Shown: in pieces, positions 21,552 through 33,121 of the stretch
Numbering within the stretch: position 1 is the first letter of the stretch
Layout of the letters: every line of letters begins with the position of its first letter
Assembly (NCBI GenBank): GCA_007449985.2
Contig: VIIQ02000269.1
Coordinates: forward strand, 1 to 64,000
DNA from: Desmodesmus armatus
Lineage: Eukaryota; Chlorophyta; Chlorophyceae; Sphaeropleales; Scenedesmaceae
Direction: 5' to 3'
DNA length: 64,000 bases
Program-made: the position numbers and the translations under genes
Notes under the pieces: model-generated
What the model saw: the letters and a program-made list of their open reading frames with translations, nothing else
The model's database searches: none
Told to the model about the DNA's origin: nothing

Positions 21552-21944
21552 ATGGTGCATGCATCCGGTAGGCCTACATGCTGTGTGGCAGCTGCCGTGT
21601 TGGTCATTCCGCAGTCCGCAGCTGGTGTCAGACACACCCCATTCGACCCCAAAGCGGAAGTAAAACTCACCACAATTATGCTAGGAGTGTCCGGCTGCAT
21701 ATATAAAAACACAGAAGAAAAGCTGAAAGGACTGGGAATTGTAGGACCAGCATTGCCTAGACTGCTGAGAAGACTGCACCACCTGGCAGGTAGACATGTG
21801 GAAGAAATATGGAACACAAGACATGCAGCCATCAAAAATGCACAAACATACGCCAGATCAACATGGAGCAAAAGGAAAAATGAAGTGCACCTCCAAAACG
21901 AAACCTCACACAGGAAGAGAAGAAAGCTTAAACAACCCCCTTGA
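21552..21944 (+). CDS. Small basic protein with an RRLHH motif, probably mobile-element derived
   Basis: 131 residues from the first ATG. The core GLGIVGPALPRLLRRLHH, then EEIWNTRHAAIK, is followed by a Lys/Arg-rich tail (KRKNE, HRKRRKLKQPP). A related but diverged core lies at 47851-47982. Two divergent copies 26 kb apart, with no flanking gene structure, suggest a fragment of a repeated element rather than a host gene. I do not recognise the domain. The basic tail could bind nucleic acid or enter the nucleus. Confidence 0.45.
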   Translation: MVHASGRPTCCVAAAVLVIPQSAAGVRHTPFDPKAEVKLTTIMLGVSGCIYKNTEEKLKGLGIVGPALPRLLRRLHHLAGRHVEEIWNTRHAAIKNAQTYARSTWSKRKNEVHLQNETSHRKRRKLKQPP

Positions 21945-22049
21945 TCCCTAGGGTGTCTCTTGCACCTGGGGCATGGTGGGGACGTGGCGACTGCAGAGCA
22001 GTCACACGCGTTCTCCCCTTTAAACAACGCGGCGTGCCTGGCACTCCGC

Positions 22050-22171
<122 letters not shown>

Positions 22172-22214
22172 ACACACGTCTGGGGTGCACCCCAGCAGGG
22201 CATATCAGCCGTCA

Positions 22215-22430
22215 CTGCTGCGGCAACAATGGCGGCAGCATTGCCAGGCTGGCAGCAGTGCTGTCTGATCTGGTGCCGCTGCCAGCAGCTCCTGCTGTTG
22301 CATGTCCAACAAGCCTGCAGGAAGACCAGGAGCAGCGGCAGCAGCAACAACATGGAGGGTAAGTGACCGATGGGGGTGGTAGTGATGGGGGCTTGATAAG
22401 CGTGGTGCTGCAGTGCAGGATGGCTTGACG
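22215..22430 (+). pseudogene. Stray decayed copy of the last SET exon
   Basis: Matches 9822-10046 in order: AATGGCGGCAGCA, GGCAGCAGTGCTGTCTGATC (CTGGCAACAGTGCTGTCTGATC in the gene), GCCGCTGCCAGCAGCT, AGCCTGCAGGAAGACCAG, GATGGGGGC and TGCAGGATGGCT. Indels break the frame, so it is non-coding. It lies 12 kb from the source gene in the same orientation. Confidence 0.8.
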
Positions 22431-22944
22431 TTGAGCCATCCTGCGCAGGGCATGGAGCATACACAGTCCCTGCCCGGGTCGCCTGTACAGGCCCTGCCAG
22501 CGCAGGACTCCGGGCCAGCCTGTAATGGTGACCCCTCCCTCTTGTTGTCTCCGTCTCGCATGTAGCGACGGCAACTAGCCTACTAGCAAAGCTGTAGATC
22601 AGCAGCAGCTGAGACTCAAACTGGCACCCCAGACGTCAAACTCGCTTTTGCGATACTGGCATCTGAAAGCTGCAGACGTGGCCCGGCAGTGTGTTGTGAC
22701 AGGCCGGTGCTCAAGTACGGCATGCACTCAAGCTGGCAGCTGAGCTTGCCCCATGTGGTGGTCTGCCTGTGTGTGTGTCTCAGCTGCCGCCAGTCTTGCA
22801 GAGTCTTGGCAAGATCGCACTGATGTCGAGCACGTGGTCAGCATGCATGTGCTGTTGGTGATAGTCTGCAGTTAAATTTGATCCACACACTCACTACACT
22901 TCCTGGACAACAGGCCCACCCAATCATCGTACACTTGTGGCCTC

Positions 22945-23693
22945 AATTCCGGCTCATGAATCAAACTGCCGTTCTCAGCCAGTCAGGACCTTTTATAAAA
23001 ATCGCAAACGATTATTCCTGACTAAAAAACAACGTTTGAGCGATTTGAGGCTGTGGTTTGGCCTACTCTAAGATATCCAAACCTGCTGCACATCAGATGG
23101 GGGCCCAATTCCGGCTGAAGCATATCCCGGTGCTTGTAGAGCTGTGATAAGAAAGCCTGTTGTTTCAAATCCAAAACAAGTGTTTTTGAAGCATTCTAAA
23201 GGGTGTCAGCGGTGCAGAAGGGACCGATTGATGGCAGTACAGGAGATGTGTGCAGCTACAGTCTGGTGGGTGCAACCATCACGATGCACGACTTCGAACA
23301 GCTCAAAACATCTATAACTGGTGTAGTACGGGTCTGGTTTTTTTCGTGACCGCTTTGCATGGCAATACAAGGGTGTGTGGGCAAACCCACCAGCAGGCAC
23401 CCCGCAGCAGCAAACAGAACATGTTGATGAAACCCCATGCTGCCGGCAACGTCTGGAAATTAGTTTTCCGTACACTGAACGACAATTGAGGTGTCCTGGT
23501 GGCGTAGCCAGTGAGTAGCACCTCTTGAGCAGTGACCATCTCGATCTGCATCAGTCACATCGCCGTTCCCAGCCCCACCCAGCTGTTTAAATAGTTCAGT
23601 CTGCTTGAAATAATCATCAAAAAATCATGTATTTTTTGTGGGAGCTCTAACGCCCTGGTGTGCCTTTAGCCGGAATTAGGCCCAGCCGGAATT
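22945..23693. mobile_element. Possible small element with inverted terminal motifs
   Basis: AATTCCGGCT occurs at 22945 and 23107. Its reverse complement AGCCGGAATT occurs at 23668 and 23684, with matching GGCCC-type flanks (GGGCCCAATTCCGG on the left, CCGGAATTAGGGCCC on the right). The 750 bp between hold no long ORF. This fits a non-autonomous DNA transposon, but the ends are short and no target duplication was found. Confidence 0.35.
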
Positions 23694-23699
23694 AGGGCC

Positions 23700-24489
23700 C
23701 CAGGTGTATTCACTCACTTTACTGAAAACACAGAACGGACTGAGAGCGCACTGGGCTGGTGAAAGCCTGAGAACTTTACCTTGGTCTTGATGTTGCTGAT
23801 GATCGTTGCTGACGGTATTGCCTGATGTCCCTTGCAAGGTGACAGCTATCTGGAGATATGACACTTTTTGTAACCATGTCAGTTGTCGGTTGGGCCCTAG
23901 TTAAGTTCAAGCAGCTCCACGGTGTCTCCTACGTCCTATCATGTCTTTGTGTCACGAGATTGGCGGTGGATGTCAGTGTTTTCAGAGATGTACCCGGACC
24001 GGGCCTACACCGTAGCCCCAGTTCCTCTCGGACAAAGTATCCAGGAAAGTCACATTATTCAGCATCAACACAGATATACATATCCTTTAGTGCTGACGGG
24101 TTCACAGCTCCAGCAAGACAGCAGCGCCCTTTCCCTCGTCCGGGTTGCTGGGAATCCGTGGGCGGGCGGTTCAGCCCATGCAGGTAAGGGGAGTGGTGCG
24201 TCCTCGACATCCTGATATCAGCAGTGAAAACCTCCTGCATTCAAGCCTTCATCTCAACGCTTGCTGCTGCTTCAGTAGCAACTGTAGCTGCTGTCTTCTG
24301 CTGAGGGCATGCCTTGCAGTAAACTCGCAGCTACGATTTGATGATTCACGGTTCGGTTATAGTTCTAATGCAGGATGGCTCTGGAAGCCAACCAAGGTTC
24401 CCCTGATGCTGTTGGTGGCAAGCAGTCAGCCCATCCACCCTTATCAAGCTAAGTGACTGCCTGGCTTGAGCAGCAGCAGCTGTGTGCTC
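23700..24489. other. No gene recognised
   Basis: Only short frames without motif or splice context. Part of it may be lead-in sequence to the adjacent tandem repeat. Confidence 0.35.
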
Positions 24490-27110
24490 TCCGTGAGGCA
24501 TGTACATGTGTGTCAGCGCGCGCATAGTGGTATTTACGGGGTCTGGGTGCGCTCAGGTCCGCCACATGACCTGCTGAACAAGCAGCTGGTTGCTGGCAGG
24601 CATGCATAGCATGTCTCCCAGCCCATGGGGGGTGACAGTGGGACTCTGCGGACTGCCCACCATCATTCACCAGAGGGGTGCTGTGTGCACCGGCCAGGTG
24701 TGCTGACACATGTGCTAGTAGGGCAGTCCAAAGGTGTCTGCTGTACGGGGTGACAGCCCTAGCATGACAGACATAGGCATTGCTCGCATGTTGGCCTTGG
24801 AGCACTACCAACTGCCATAACAGCTGCCTTACATGCTTGTGTTTGTTGCGCCCTGCCCTGCTGCTCGTTGTACACCTGCACAAGCACCCTCAAGGCCACC
24901 TTCAGGGCGGTTGTTTGGCAAGTGGCAAGATGCTGGTGCTCACAACGGGATGAATACCCCTCCTGCCAAGCTAAGTTGTTCTAGGCTAACAGCTCCCGTG
25001 TGCTGCTTCCGGGGCATGAGACCCATGTGTGTCAGCGCGTGCATAGTGGTATTTACAGGGCCTGGGTGCGCTCAGGTCCGCCACATGACCTGCCGTGTTG
25101 GCAGCTGGTCGCTGGGGTGCTTGCATCCTAGCCCATGGGGGGTGACAGTGGGCCTCTGCGGACAACCTATCTGTCATTCACCAGAGGGGTGCTATGTGCA
25201 CCGCCAGGCGTGCTGGCACTTATGCTAGCAGGGCAGTCCAAAGGTGTCTGCTGTACGGGGTGACAGCCGGCATTATGGCGCACATAGGCATTGCTCCTCT
25301 GTCGGCCTTTCAACAGCAGTTTCTTGCGCAGCAATTGCCTCACAAGGTTTTGCTTGCCCTTCCATGCCGCCATTACACATGCAGGGTGGACCCTGGATCC
25401 TGCCTTCAGAGCCGTTGGCTGACAACTGGTGTTGCTGCTGCCTATCTCGCCAAGCTAAGTTACTGCTGGGCTGACAGTTGCTGTGACGCTCCCTTCACGA
25501 GAACTTTCGCATGTGTGTCAGCGCGTGCATGGTGGTATTTACAGGGCCTGGGTGCGCTCAGGTCCGCCACATCACCTGCCGAACTGGCAGCTGGTCGCTG
25601 GGAGGCATGCTTGCATCCCAGCCCATGGTGGGTGACAGCAAGGGACTCCGAGGACTCCCTAGCTGTCGTTCACTATAGGGGTGCTATGTGCAACACCAGG
25701 CGTGCTGACACATGTACTAGCAGGGCAGTCCAAAGGTGTCTGCTGTTTTGGGTTTGCCGCCCAGGCAGTATGGCACTGTTCGGCATTGCTTGCATGGTGG
25801 GGCTTTCAGCAACCCTTGCTCTTGCAACAGCTGCCTCACATGGTCTTGCATTCCCTTCCCTGTTGCCTCTGCAGGAGGACCTGATGTTAGAGGCCAATCC
25901 TCAAGGTGCTGCTGCTGAGCATGGAGAGCAGCCCCTCTTGCAGAGCTAAGTGGCTTTCTGGCCTGAGCAGCCGCAGCAGCAGCAGCGGTGTGTTATTCGT
26001 GCGGCTTGCGCATGTGTGTCAGCACGCGCATGGTGGTACTTACGGGGCCTGGGTGCGCTCAGGTTCCCCACATGACCCGCTGAACAAGCAGCTGACTGCT
26101 GGCAGGCATGCATAGCATGTCTCCTAGCCCATGGGGGGTGACAGTCGGCCTCTGCGGACAACCCACTGTCATTCACCAGAAGGGTGCTGTGTGCACTGGT
26201 CAGGCGTGCTGACACATGTGCTAGTAGGGCAGTCCAAAGGTGTCTGCTGTACGGGGTGACAGCTGGCAGTATGGCGCACATAGGCATTGCTCGTCTGTCG
26301 GCCTTTCAACAGCAGTTTCTTGCGCAACAAGTGCCTTACATGCCCTTTAGCTTGCCCTTTCCTGTCGCCCTTGTTACACATGCAAGGTGGATCATGGAAT
26401 CGGCCTAGGATTGGCTGGCAACCGGTGCTGGTGTTGGTGCTGCCCATCAATGAGCACCCTCCCTCCACAAGCTAAGTTGCTGCTGGGGCTGACAGCTGCC
26501 GTGTGGCTTCCCCCACGGCTCTCCCGCATGTGTGTCAGCACGCGCATAGTGGTATTTACAGGGCCTGGGTGCGCTCCGCCACATGACCTGCTGAACAAGC
26601 AGCTGACTGCTGGCAGGCATGCATAGCATGTCTCCTAGCCCATGGTAGATGGCAGCAGGGACTCTGAGGACTCCCTGGCTGTCATTCACCAGAGGGGTGC
26701 TATGTGCACCGCCAGGCGTGTTGTCACATGTGCTAGCAGGGCAGTCCAAAGGTGTCTGCTGTTATGGTTTCACAGCCCAGGCAGTATGGCGTTGTTCGGC
26801 ATTGCTCGCATGGTGGTATTTACGGGGCCTGGGTGCGCTCAGGTCCGCCACATGACCTGCTGAACAAGCAGCTGGTCGCTGGGAGGGGGGCCTCCTCCTA
26901 GCCCATGGTGGGTGATGGTGGGCCTCTGCGGACAACCCACTGTCATTCACCAGAGGGGTGCTGTGTGCACCAATCAGGCGTGCTGACACATGTGCTAGCA
27001 GAGCAGTCCAAAGGTGTCTGCTGTACGGGGTAGCAGCCTGCAGTATGGAGCACATAGGCATTGCTCGCATGTTGAGGGCTGTATTGGCGCCCATACAAGC
27101 AACAGCTGCC
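24490..27110. repeat. Tandem repeat with a ~500-bp unit, five full copies and a short sixth
   Basis: The landmark CCAAAGGTGTCTGCTGT starts at 24728, 25238, 25730, 26234, 26746 and 27008, giving spacings of 510, 492, 504, 512 and 262 bp. A second landmark, GCCTGGGTGCGCTCAGGTCC, and CATTCACCAGAGGGGTGCT move with it. Copies differ by point changes and small indels. Open frames differ from unit to unit, so coding is unlikely. Confidence 0.85.
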
Positions 27111-28853
27111 TGACATACGTGTGCATGCCCTTGTGCTTGCTGTGTGTGTTGACTTTGCTCTGCGCACCCCACGCCATGTGAGATGAAAGTGACTTTGGAC
27201 GGCCTGAGGGCGCCACAGCATCAGCACACAGCATAGCATGCTTTCGCAGAAGAACAGAGGTGTGTGTGGGCAATACTACTAGGGGTGGGTGGGTGGCATC
27301 AGGCGCTCACTGTCACGCTTGCTGTGGAGGGTTGGCTCTGCTGTACTGATGGTGGTGCTGCTCAATACCATCAGCATCCCGCGATGGTCATGTGCCGCAG
27401 TGGGTGTGTGGTGATATGGATGGGCAGCTGATGTGCTCACTGATACATGATGTAGCACCTTCTCAGCCAAGTTGGCCAACACTGGCTGCATTTGGGGTGT
27501 CCTGCACCTCTGGGGTTCCTGCATGGATTGGCTGGCACAACATGCCGACCCATGATTTGTTGCTGCTGCTGACTGCTGTGCAGGGTGACCGGCTTGATGC
27601 GCCTTCAGGGCTGGCGTCAATCCCTGAAGCCTGGCTTGTTTGTGGCGTTGCAGCAGACAGTTACACCCCATGTTCTGCTTCTGTACTGCACTTGCGGGCA
27701 GCCACTGCAACTTTGTTGCAGTTGTAGTATCATACTGCATCGGATGAGAGGTTGATGGGACACGCCAGCTTTTGTTGGGCCCTCAGGGCCCTTTTCAATG
27801 TCAATGCGTGCGATACGTCACGTATCGCACTGACTCTACTGCTGCAGGGGTGTGCAGCATGTGACATATAAGTATATGGTGTGTCTGTTGCTGTTGCGTA
27901 AAATTGCTGTCACAGCCGGTGGCCCACATAGTATGGGGACCCCATATGACATAAAGATGGGTCTAGTGTGGCTTTGTCGCAGTCGCAGCTAGCTTCTCTT
28001 CCACTGCTGGTGTTGTCAGAAAGGCTATTCCAGGGTATCAAGCTTTTCTGTTGTGACGGGTCGCAACCCCTTGGCCAGCATGCATTGGCGAGTCTTGAGT
28101 GTGAGGTCAGCTTACAAAGGCTTGCCAACATGTTGCGGCCACATGATTGAGCCGATCATTGCCGCCAGATGCACTGCATGGCAGCATCCCTCCGCACAAC
28201 ACATGTCACCGACAGCTTAGTGCAGCCCTTGGGGCCTGAACACGCAGGCGTGCCATATATTGGTTTGCACTCATTGATGACAGTGCCAGTCCCAGTGGTG
28301 CGGCACCACTGGGTATAAATTATACTCAGTGTACAAGTTGTTGTAGTACAACAACAGGATAGGCAAAGGTGTGGCTCAGTAACATGCTGGAAGCATCGCA
28401 AAGGTTACACCATGCAGCATCTGTAACCAAAGCTGAAAGCTTGCAGCTAAAATTGCTGCCACCACGCGCGAGCGCTCCATCCAAGAAGTTGTTCAGGCTG
28501 AGCACATACATGATGCTGCACAGTCATGCCACACCCACTGGGTGGATTGACAGTTTCAATCAGTCGGACCTTTCTTGCATCAAAAAACAATACTGACACC
28601 CGTGCACGTGCCAAGCAGCCTGCCAAAGAATGAAATTCAATTTCATTTTATGGCTCTCAATGATTGAGAGCCTTGGCAGCAAATGGATCTGCGCGCCGGT
28701 CAACAAGCTGCACAACGCACATACTGTCCAGGCACATGACGGCCATGGCACTGCCAACTCGTTGCTGACGCCTAGCCTTAGTCGCCAACCCCCTGTCTGA
28801 CAGCTGGAAGGCTTAGGCTGAGACCGTCTCAGTACGGTACGACATGGTCACAC
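27111..28853. other. No supported gene; short hairpins
   Basis: A plus-strand frame at 27392-27727 reads smoothly but has no motif or splice partners. Short perfect inverted repeats occur at 27808-27830, 28291-28313 (just before a TATAAAT) and 28651-28671. The right end is the 3' flank of the BTB gene. Confidence 0.35.
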
Positions 28854-29588
28854 TCAGCGACGGGGACTGCACGTTGGGCAGGGGCCTGGGCCGCGATGGG
28901 AAAAAGACTTGTACATGTACACCTGTGGGCCGGGCACAAGCGCAGCAACCAGCTGCTTCAGTGTTGCTGCCGACAGCCTTTGGAGGTTGGCCGGTTTGCT
29001 GCAGCCACGTCTGTCGGCCAATACTGCCCTCCTGACCAAGGCAGGAACGCAGCTCAGGACACGCTCATCTGCAAGCTGCAGCCACTTCCACACAGACAGG
29101 CTTGGATTGTTGATGAGCATGCCACAAGCATGGCATGACTGGGACAGCTTCTTTACATTGGCTGTGAGGAAGTCGCTGGCTTTGTGCAAAACCGGGTGAA
29201 TGTCAAAGCGACTGCCAATGTCCAGTGCCAGTTCCAGCTGGTCCCATGTCTTCACAACAGCTTTTGACGTGACGGGGTACCACAAGGGAGCAACTGTCAG
29301 CCACTGAGTTGTGGTCAGGCCTTGCATGGGGATGCCAATGGCGCTACTGCTGCTGCTGCTGCTGCTTTGACTGCTGCTGCCTTTGGGTCCTGCCGAGTGT
29401 GCCTCGACCGCACCGCGCAGCACGCTGCTGAAGAGGCTTAGAACTGTGGAGTTTGCATAGATCACACCGTCCTCGAAGAGCAGCACCGTGTCTGCATCGC
29501 CAATGCTCATGAGTTCCTGAACTTGCTGCTGCATTGCGTCCATCGTTTCCTCGTCTGGCACGAATGCGAGAATCTTCATCAGAAACAT
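28854..29588 (-). CDS. BTB/POZ domain protein
   Basis: A single open frame of 244 residues from the first ATG (29588) to TGA. After a short helix (VPDEETMDAMQQQVQEL), the BTB fold follows: DADTVLLFEDGVIYANSTVL, SLFSSVLRGAVEA, a serine run at about 75-86 from a CAG/CTG tract, then LTVAPLWYPVTSKAVVK, LELALDIGSRFDIHPVLHKA and SDFLTANVKKL. The C-terminal part (WKWLQLADERVLSCVPALV) looks like the helical region that follows BTB domains. The role is protein-protein interaction, often as a substrate adaptor of CUL3 ubiquitin ligase; no other domain reveals the target. No intron is needed, though an upstream exon cannot be ruled out because the frame stays open to 29663. Confidence 0.75.
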   Translation of the reverse strand: MFLMKILAFVPDEETMDAMQQQVQELMSIGDADTVLLFEDGVIYANSTVLSLFSSVLRGAVEAHSAGPKGSSSQSSSSSSSSAIGIPMQGLTTTQWLTVAPLWYPVTSKAVVKTWDQLELALDIGSRFDIHPVLHKASDFLTANVKKLSQSCHACGMLINNPSLSVWKWLQLADERVLSCVPALVRRAVLADRRGCSKPANLQRLSAATLKQLVAALVPGPQVYMYKSFSHRGPGPCPTCSPRR

Positions 29589-29663
29589 CTTCAAAAAGTC
29601 TGCATCAGCTTGCACTGTACGCCTGTTCAAGCTGCATGCTTTGCAGCCTTGACACGAACACAA

Positions 29664-30675
29664 CGGCCGACGCTAACGTGGGTAACGTTCGACGGAACAC
29701 CGTTACACGACTGATACACTACCACTTGAGGAACTTCATTCTGCCAGATAAGCAAACACCGATCGTTGCAAGCTTCGGCGCAGCACACGCGCCATGCGGC
29801 ACCGGCAGCAACACTGTTGACATGTCAAATGACTTGTGTGCTGCACACCCCCAACGCTGTCACATAGGCCAAGTCCTGGAAGCCTTGCTTGGTGTTGGTT
29901 AGCCTGGAACACCGCTGCATTATTCAAGCTCATGATGAGCGTGTTTGGCAAGATGTCACTGAAAAAGCAGCAATCAAGCTGCACCCAAGCCACAAGCAGG
30001 GCGGATGCACACGATCTTGATTCGTCGCACACATCAACAAGTTTGCCCTGGGTGTTGGCTACGTCACCTCCACACCTCTTGTCCTTCTACACCTCTCTCT
30101 CAGAGTCCAAGGAAGGGAGGGAGGCTCAGCCACTGCCATACTCAGTGACAGGCTGTCAAACTTTCACAGGCAGCCTGCACAGTTTTGCTGTCGTAGGTTT
30201 TGGGCCAGGATTGGCTATCCACGTCTGCTCGCCAAGCATGCGCTGGCCTTCTCCTGCCGCACAAAGCAGGGTTGGGTGGGCCCGGCCGGTCTAGTGTGGC
30301 ACACTAGACTACAGGGAAGTTGCCAAGGCTTGGCCTGGGACAGGATCTCTTGCTTAGAAACCATCGAGCAAGCACAGCCTGTGCGCTGGCAGTGCAGATC
30401 CAGAGCAGGCAAAACAGAACGCATCAGTGCTACGGTCACAGTTGGGATCCCGCATGCAGCCCATGTCGTTTCATTGATTTGGCTTTCTGCTGTTTGCATG
30501 CTGCATTCTGCCTGCTCCTCCTCAGACACTGGAGTCACAACCAGCCAGCAGCCCGGCCTTGTTACCCTACAGAAACACACATAATGCACAGTATCGCAAA
30601 CCACTCGTAGGTCCCCTAGTCTGCACCAGCTCACATATTTGTGGCACAATTAGAACAGCTCACAGGCAACAAAGA
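29664..30675. other. No gene recognised between the BTB gene and the small coiled-coil gene
   Basis: Includes the upstream region of the minus-strand BTB gene and the 3' flank of the next minus-strand gene. Open frames are short and without motif. Confidence 0.4.
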
Positions 30676-32788
30676 TCACGCATGCAGCTCATCCAATTCC
30701 TTCATTTCTGCTTTCAACTGCTCGATTTTGAGTCCCATGCTGCGCTGCAGCTTTTGCTGCTCACCCTCAGGCACACGCGCCAGCAGGGCCTGCCAGCGGT
30801 CAAGCACTTCGCCAACTGCCTTGCGAGCCACTTCTGCTGACTCGTTGAAATACACCTGCAGCAGAATAACAGGCAGTAGCAAGTAGGTCCAAAGAACATG
30901 TCAGCGGTCAAGCACTTCACCCACCGCCTTGCGAGCGACCTCTGCTGACTCATTGAAATACACCTGCAGCATAAGAACAGTAAGTGACAAGTAGGGATAT
31001 CGTAGGTAAAAAGAACATGTTGGTGGTCAAGCACTTCACCAACTGCCTTGCAAGCCACCTCTGCAAACTCGTTGAAATACACCTGCAGCAGAATAACATA
31101 GAGAATTGAGTAAGATCAATGGACATCAAAGGAACGTGTTGGTGGTCCAGCACTTTCCCACTGCCTTGCGGGCCACTTCTGCTGACTCAATGAAATACAC
31201 CTGTGCAGCAAAAACAGTATGAATAAATATGAAGCAGAACAGTAAGAACACCATTTGTAAAATATAAGAGAGGGGGGGGGGGGTAGTGTTCAAGCACTTC
31301 GCCAAGTAGGAATAGGAATACCAGTAGTTTTTCATCATCTTCTTAGCTATCCTGCAGCGTCTGCTGTGTAACAACACAAACAAACACAAGGAAAAGAAAA
31401 AGATTAATGTCACAGTGAAGGTATGTAGATAGTGGAAGGCCTGCCAGCAGTGCAGCACTTCACCCACTGCCTTGCAAGCCACCTCTGCTGACGCCCTGTG
31501 CAGCAAAATGACAGTCAAATGCACTTTGTGGGTTTCTCTGTAGGGAATAGAAGGAAGGACGAATGGAGGTGTGAAGAACATGTCAGTGATCCAGCACTCC
31601 ACCCACTGCTTTTATGGGGACGGGAGGATGGTGCACGTAGACACAGTCGCCAACAGCTGCTTGGCAAGTCACCACCACTGACGGTTACGGTACACCTCCA
31701 GCAACGAGGGAGAAGTACTGCGAGTGATCTGCACCTGTGTTGATTTGTGATACTGCAGTGGTATACAGTACACAGCAGCCCAAGAGCATCATACCTCACC
31801 CCCCCCCCCCCCTGCCGCCCCCACCACCACAACCACCACACATACAAAAACCACCAACTTCCCCACCACCTTTCCCTCTCCTGTCTGCCTCACCGTCCTC
31901 CCATGCATACTGAACACAATGGATAGCCCCCCCCCCCCCCCCCCCCGCGCCGCCGCCCCAGACCCCCCCCCCCCCACACACACACACACCCCCCAGACCC
32001 CACCACCCTTCTCCCCGCCACCCTTGTCCTCTGTCTCACCGTTTCTGCGTCCTCCCGTGCATACTCTATCTCCTCCCTTGCTTCAGCAAACTTCTCGTTT
32101 ATGATGTCCACCTGACATAAGAGCAGTGGGTGGTGGTTAGGGGTGAAATTTCGACTCCAGTTGATACGGGTGGGCGCCGGGGTGGGTGGGTCAGGATGAG
32201 TGTGTGGGTGCGTGGGTGTTCGGGTGGCCAGGGGGGATGGTTGAGGAAGAGTGTGGTCAAGGGTGGCAAAGGCTGTAGCTACACTAGACGCTGCTAATGA
32301 TTGCGCCACATCAACATGTGCCGAATGATTGCTGTGGTGCTGCTGAACGCCATGGTGCTGCTGGACTGTACCCATGTGCATACCCATGTGCATACCCATG
32401 TGCATGGTAGACAGTATTTAGGATAGCTGCCTGTTCACTCTTTGTGTCCACATCTTGAGAGGCATGTGCCCAGGCTATGCTCAACTGCTGTCTGCTGCAC
32501 ATTTGCACGATGATGCTGTTGCTCGTGCAGCCTTGGAGGATGCGAAGACTCCTTGGAGTATGTAAAGCTGCTCAACCCCTTCCCACGTACACATACCTCT
32601 TCGTTGGAGTCCCCTCCAGCAGCTGCTGCATATTCTCTTCTGCTGCTGCTGGTGATATCGACAGCATCAACAGTAACGGCAGTGCCTCCTAGCTGTGCTG
32701 GCCAGAAGTGCAGCTGTGCTGTCAAGCTCCTGAAGCTGCTCACTCCAAGTAAGCTTGTTGCAACGCGCTGACAGGGTGCTCTCAACAT
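30676..32788 (-). CDS. Small coiled-coil protein with a probable mitochondrial presequence
   Basis: Three phase-0 exons: 32788-32597 (64 codons), 32111-32040 (24) and 30855-30676 (59 plus stop), 147 residues in all. Donors read GTATGT and GTGAGA; acceptors end in CAG. The N-terminus MLRAPCQRVATSLLGVSSFR is Arg/Ser/Leu-rich without acidic residues, as in mitochondrial presequences. The rest is helical and charged: EKFAEAREEIEYAREDAETV, YFNESAEVARKAVGEVLDRW, then MGLKIEQLKAEMKELDELHA. I do not recognise the family. An extra exon between 32600 and 32120 is possible (a frame with AWAHASQDVDTKSEQAAIL), but is not required by phase. The upstream intron holds several copies of the exon 3 acceptor edge. 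The gene is divergent from PRMT5. Confidence 0.65.
30900..31600 (-). repeat. Copies of the 5' edge of exon 3 of the small coiled-coil gene
   Basis: On the minus strand, CTGCAG plus GTGTATTTCAATGAGTCAGC and about 50 bp of exon recur with starts near 30966, 31085 and 31204, spaced close to 118 bp. Weaker copies lie near 31500-31443 and 31310-31288. The intact exon starts at 30855 and is the last in transcription order. Confidence 0.85.
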
Positions 32789-33121
32789 GATGGGCCTTTG
32801 TGCACCAAACAATGGATGAGGTTGGTGGTTTCAGAGGGCAGTGGCAAACCCAAGATCAAGAGGTGGGCAGACGCTTAGATGGTATGTGATACGCTGTTCT
32901 CCAATGTCCTGGATAGATATGTATATTGAGCAGTGTGTCCCTTGCATGTGTGTTCATGGATCGGAAGTGGGGTTCATGAGCTCCGAACGATATGCAATAA
33001 TATAGCAGCAACCTTCTGAACCAGTGTTACGTGATTCAACAGAGTGTATGCCTTGCTTCTGCAGCGCCTGTGTCTGTGCAGAACACCCAAACTGATCCTG
33101 GTTTGATCTAGTGCTGGCAAC
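32789..33121. promoter_or_regulatory. Shared upstream region of PRMT5 and the small coiled-coil gene
   Basis: 333 bp separate the two divergent start codons. It must hold both promoters and both 5' untranslated regions. I see no firm core-promoter motif. Confidence 0.5.

Noticed and set aside
25194..25949. 251-residue open frame in the ~500-bp repeat
   Set aside because: It spans parts of two units and is not kept open in the other units, so it is probably a chance frame in repeat DNA.
27392..27727. Smooth plus-strand open frame of 111 residues
   Set aside because: Starts and ends without splice partners or a recognisable motif, and the opposite strand is equally open.
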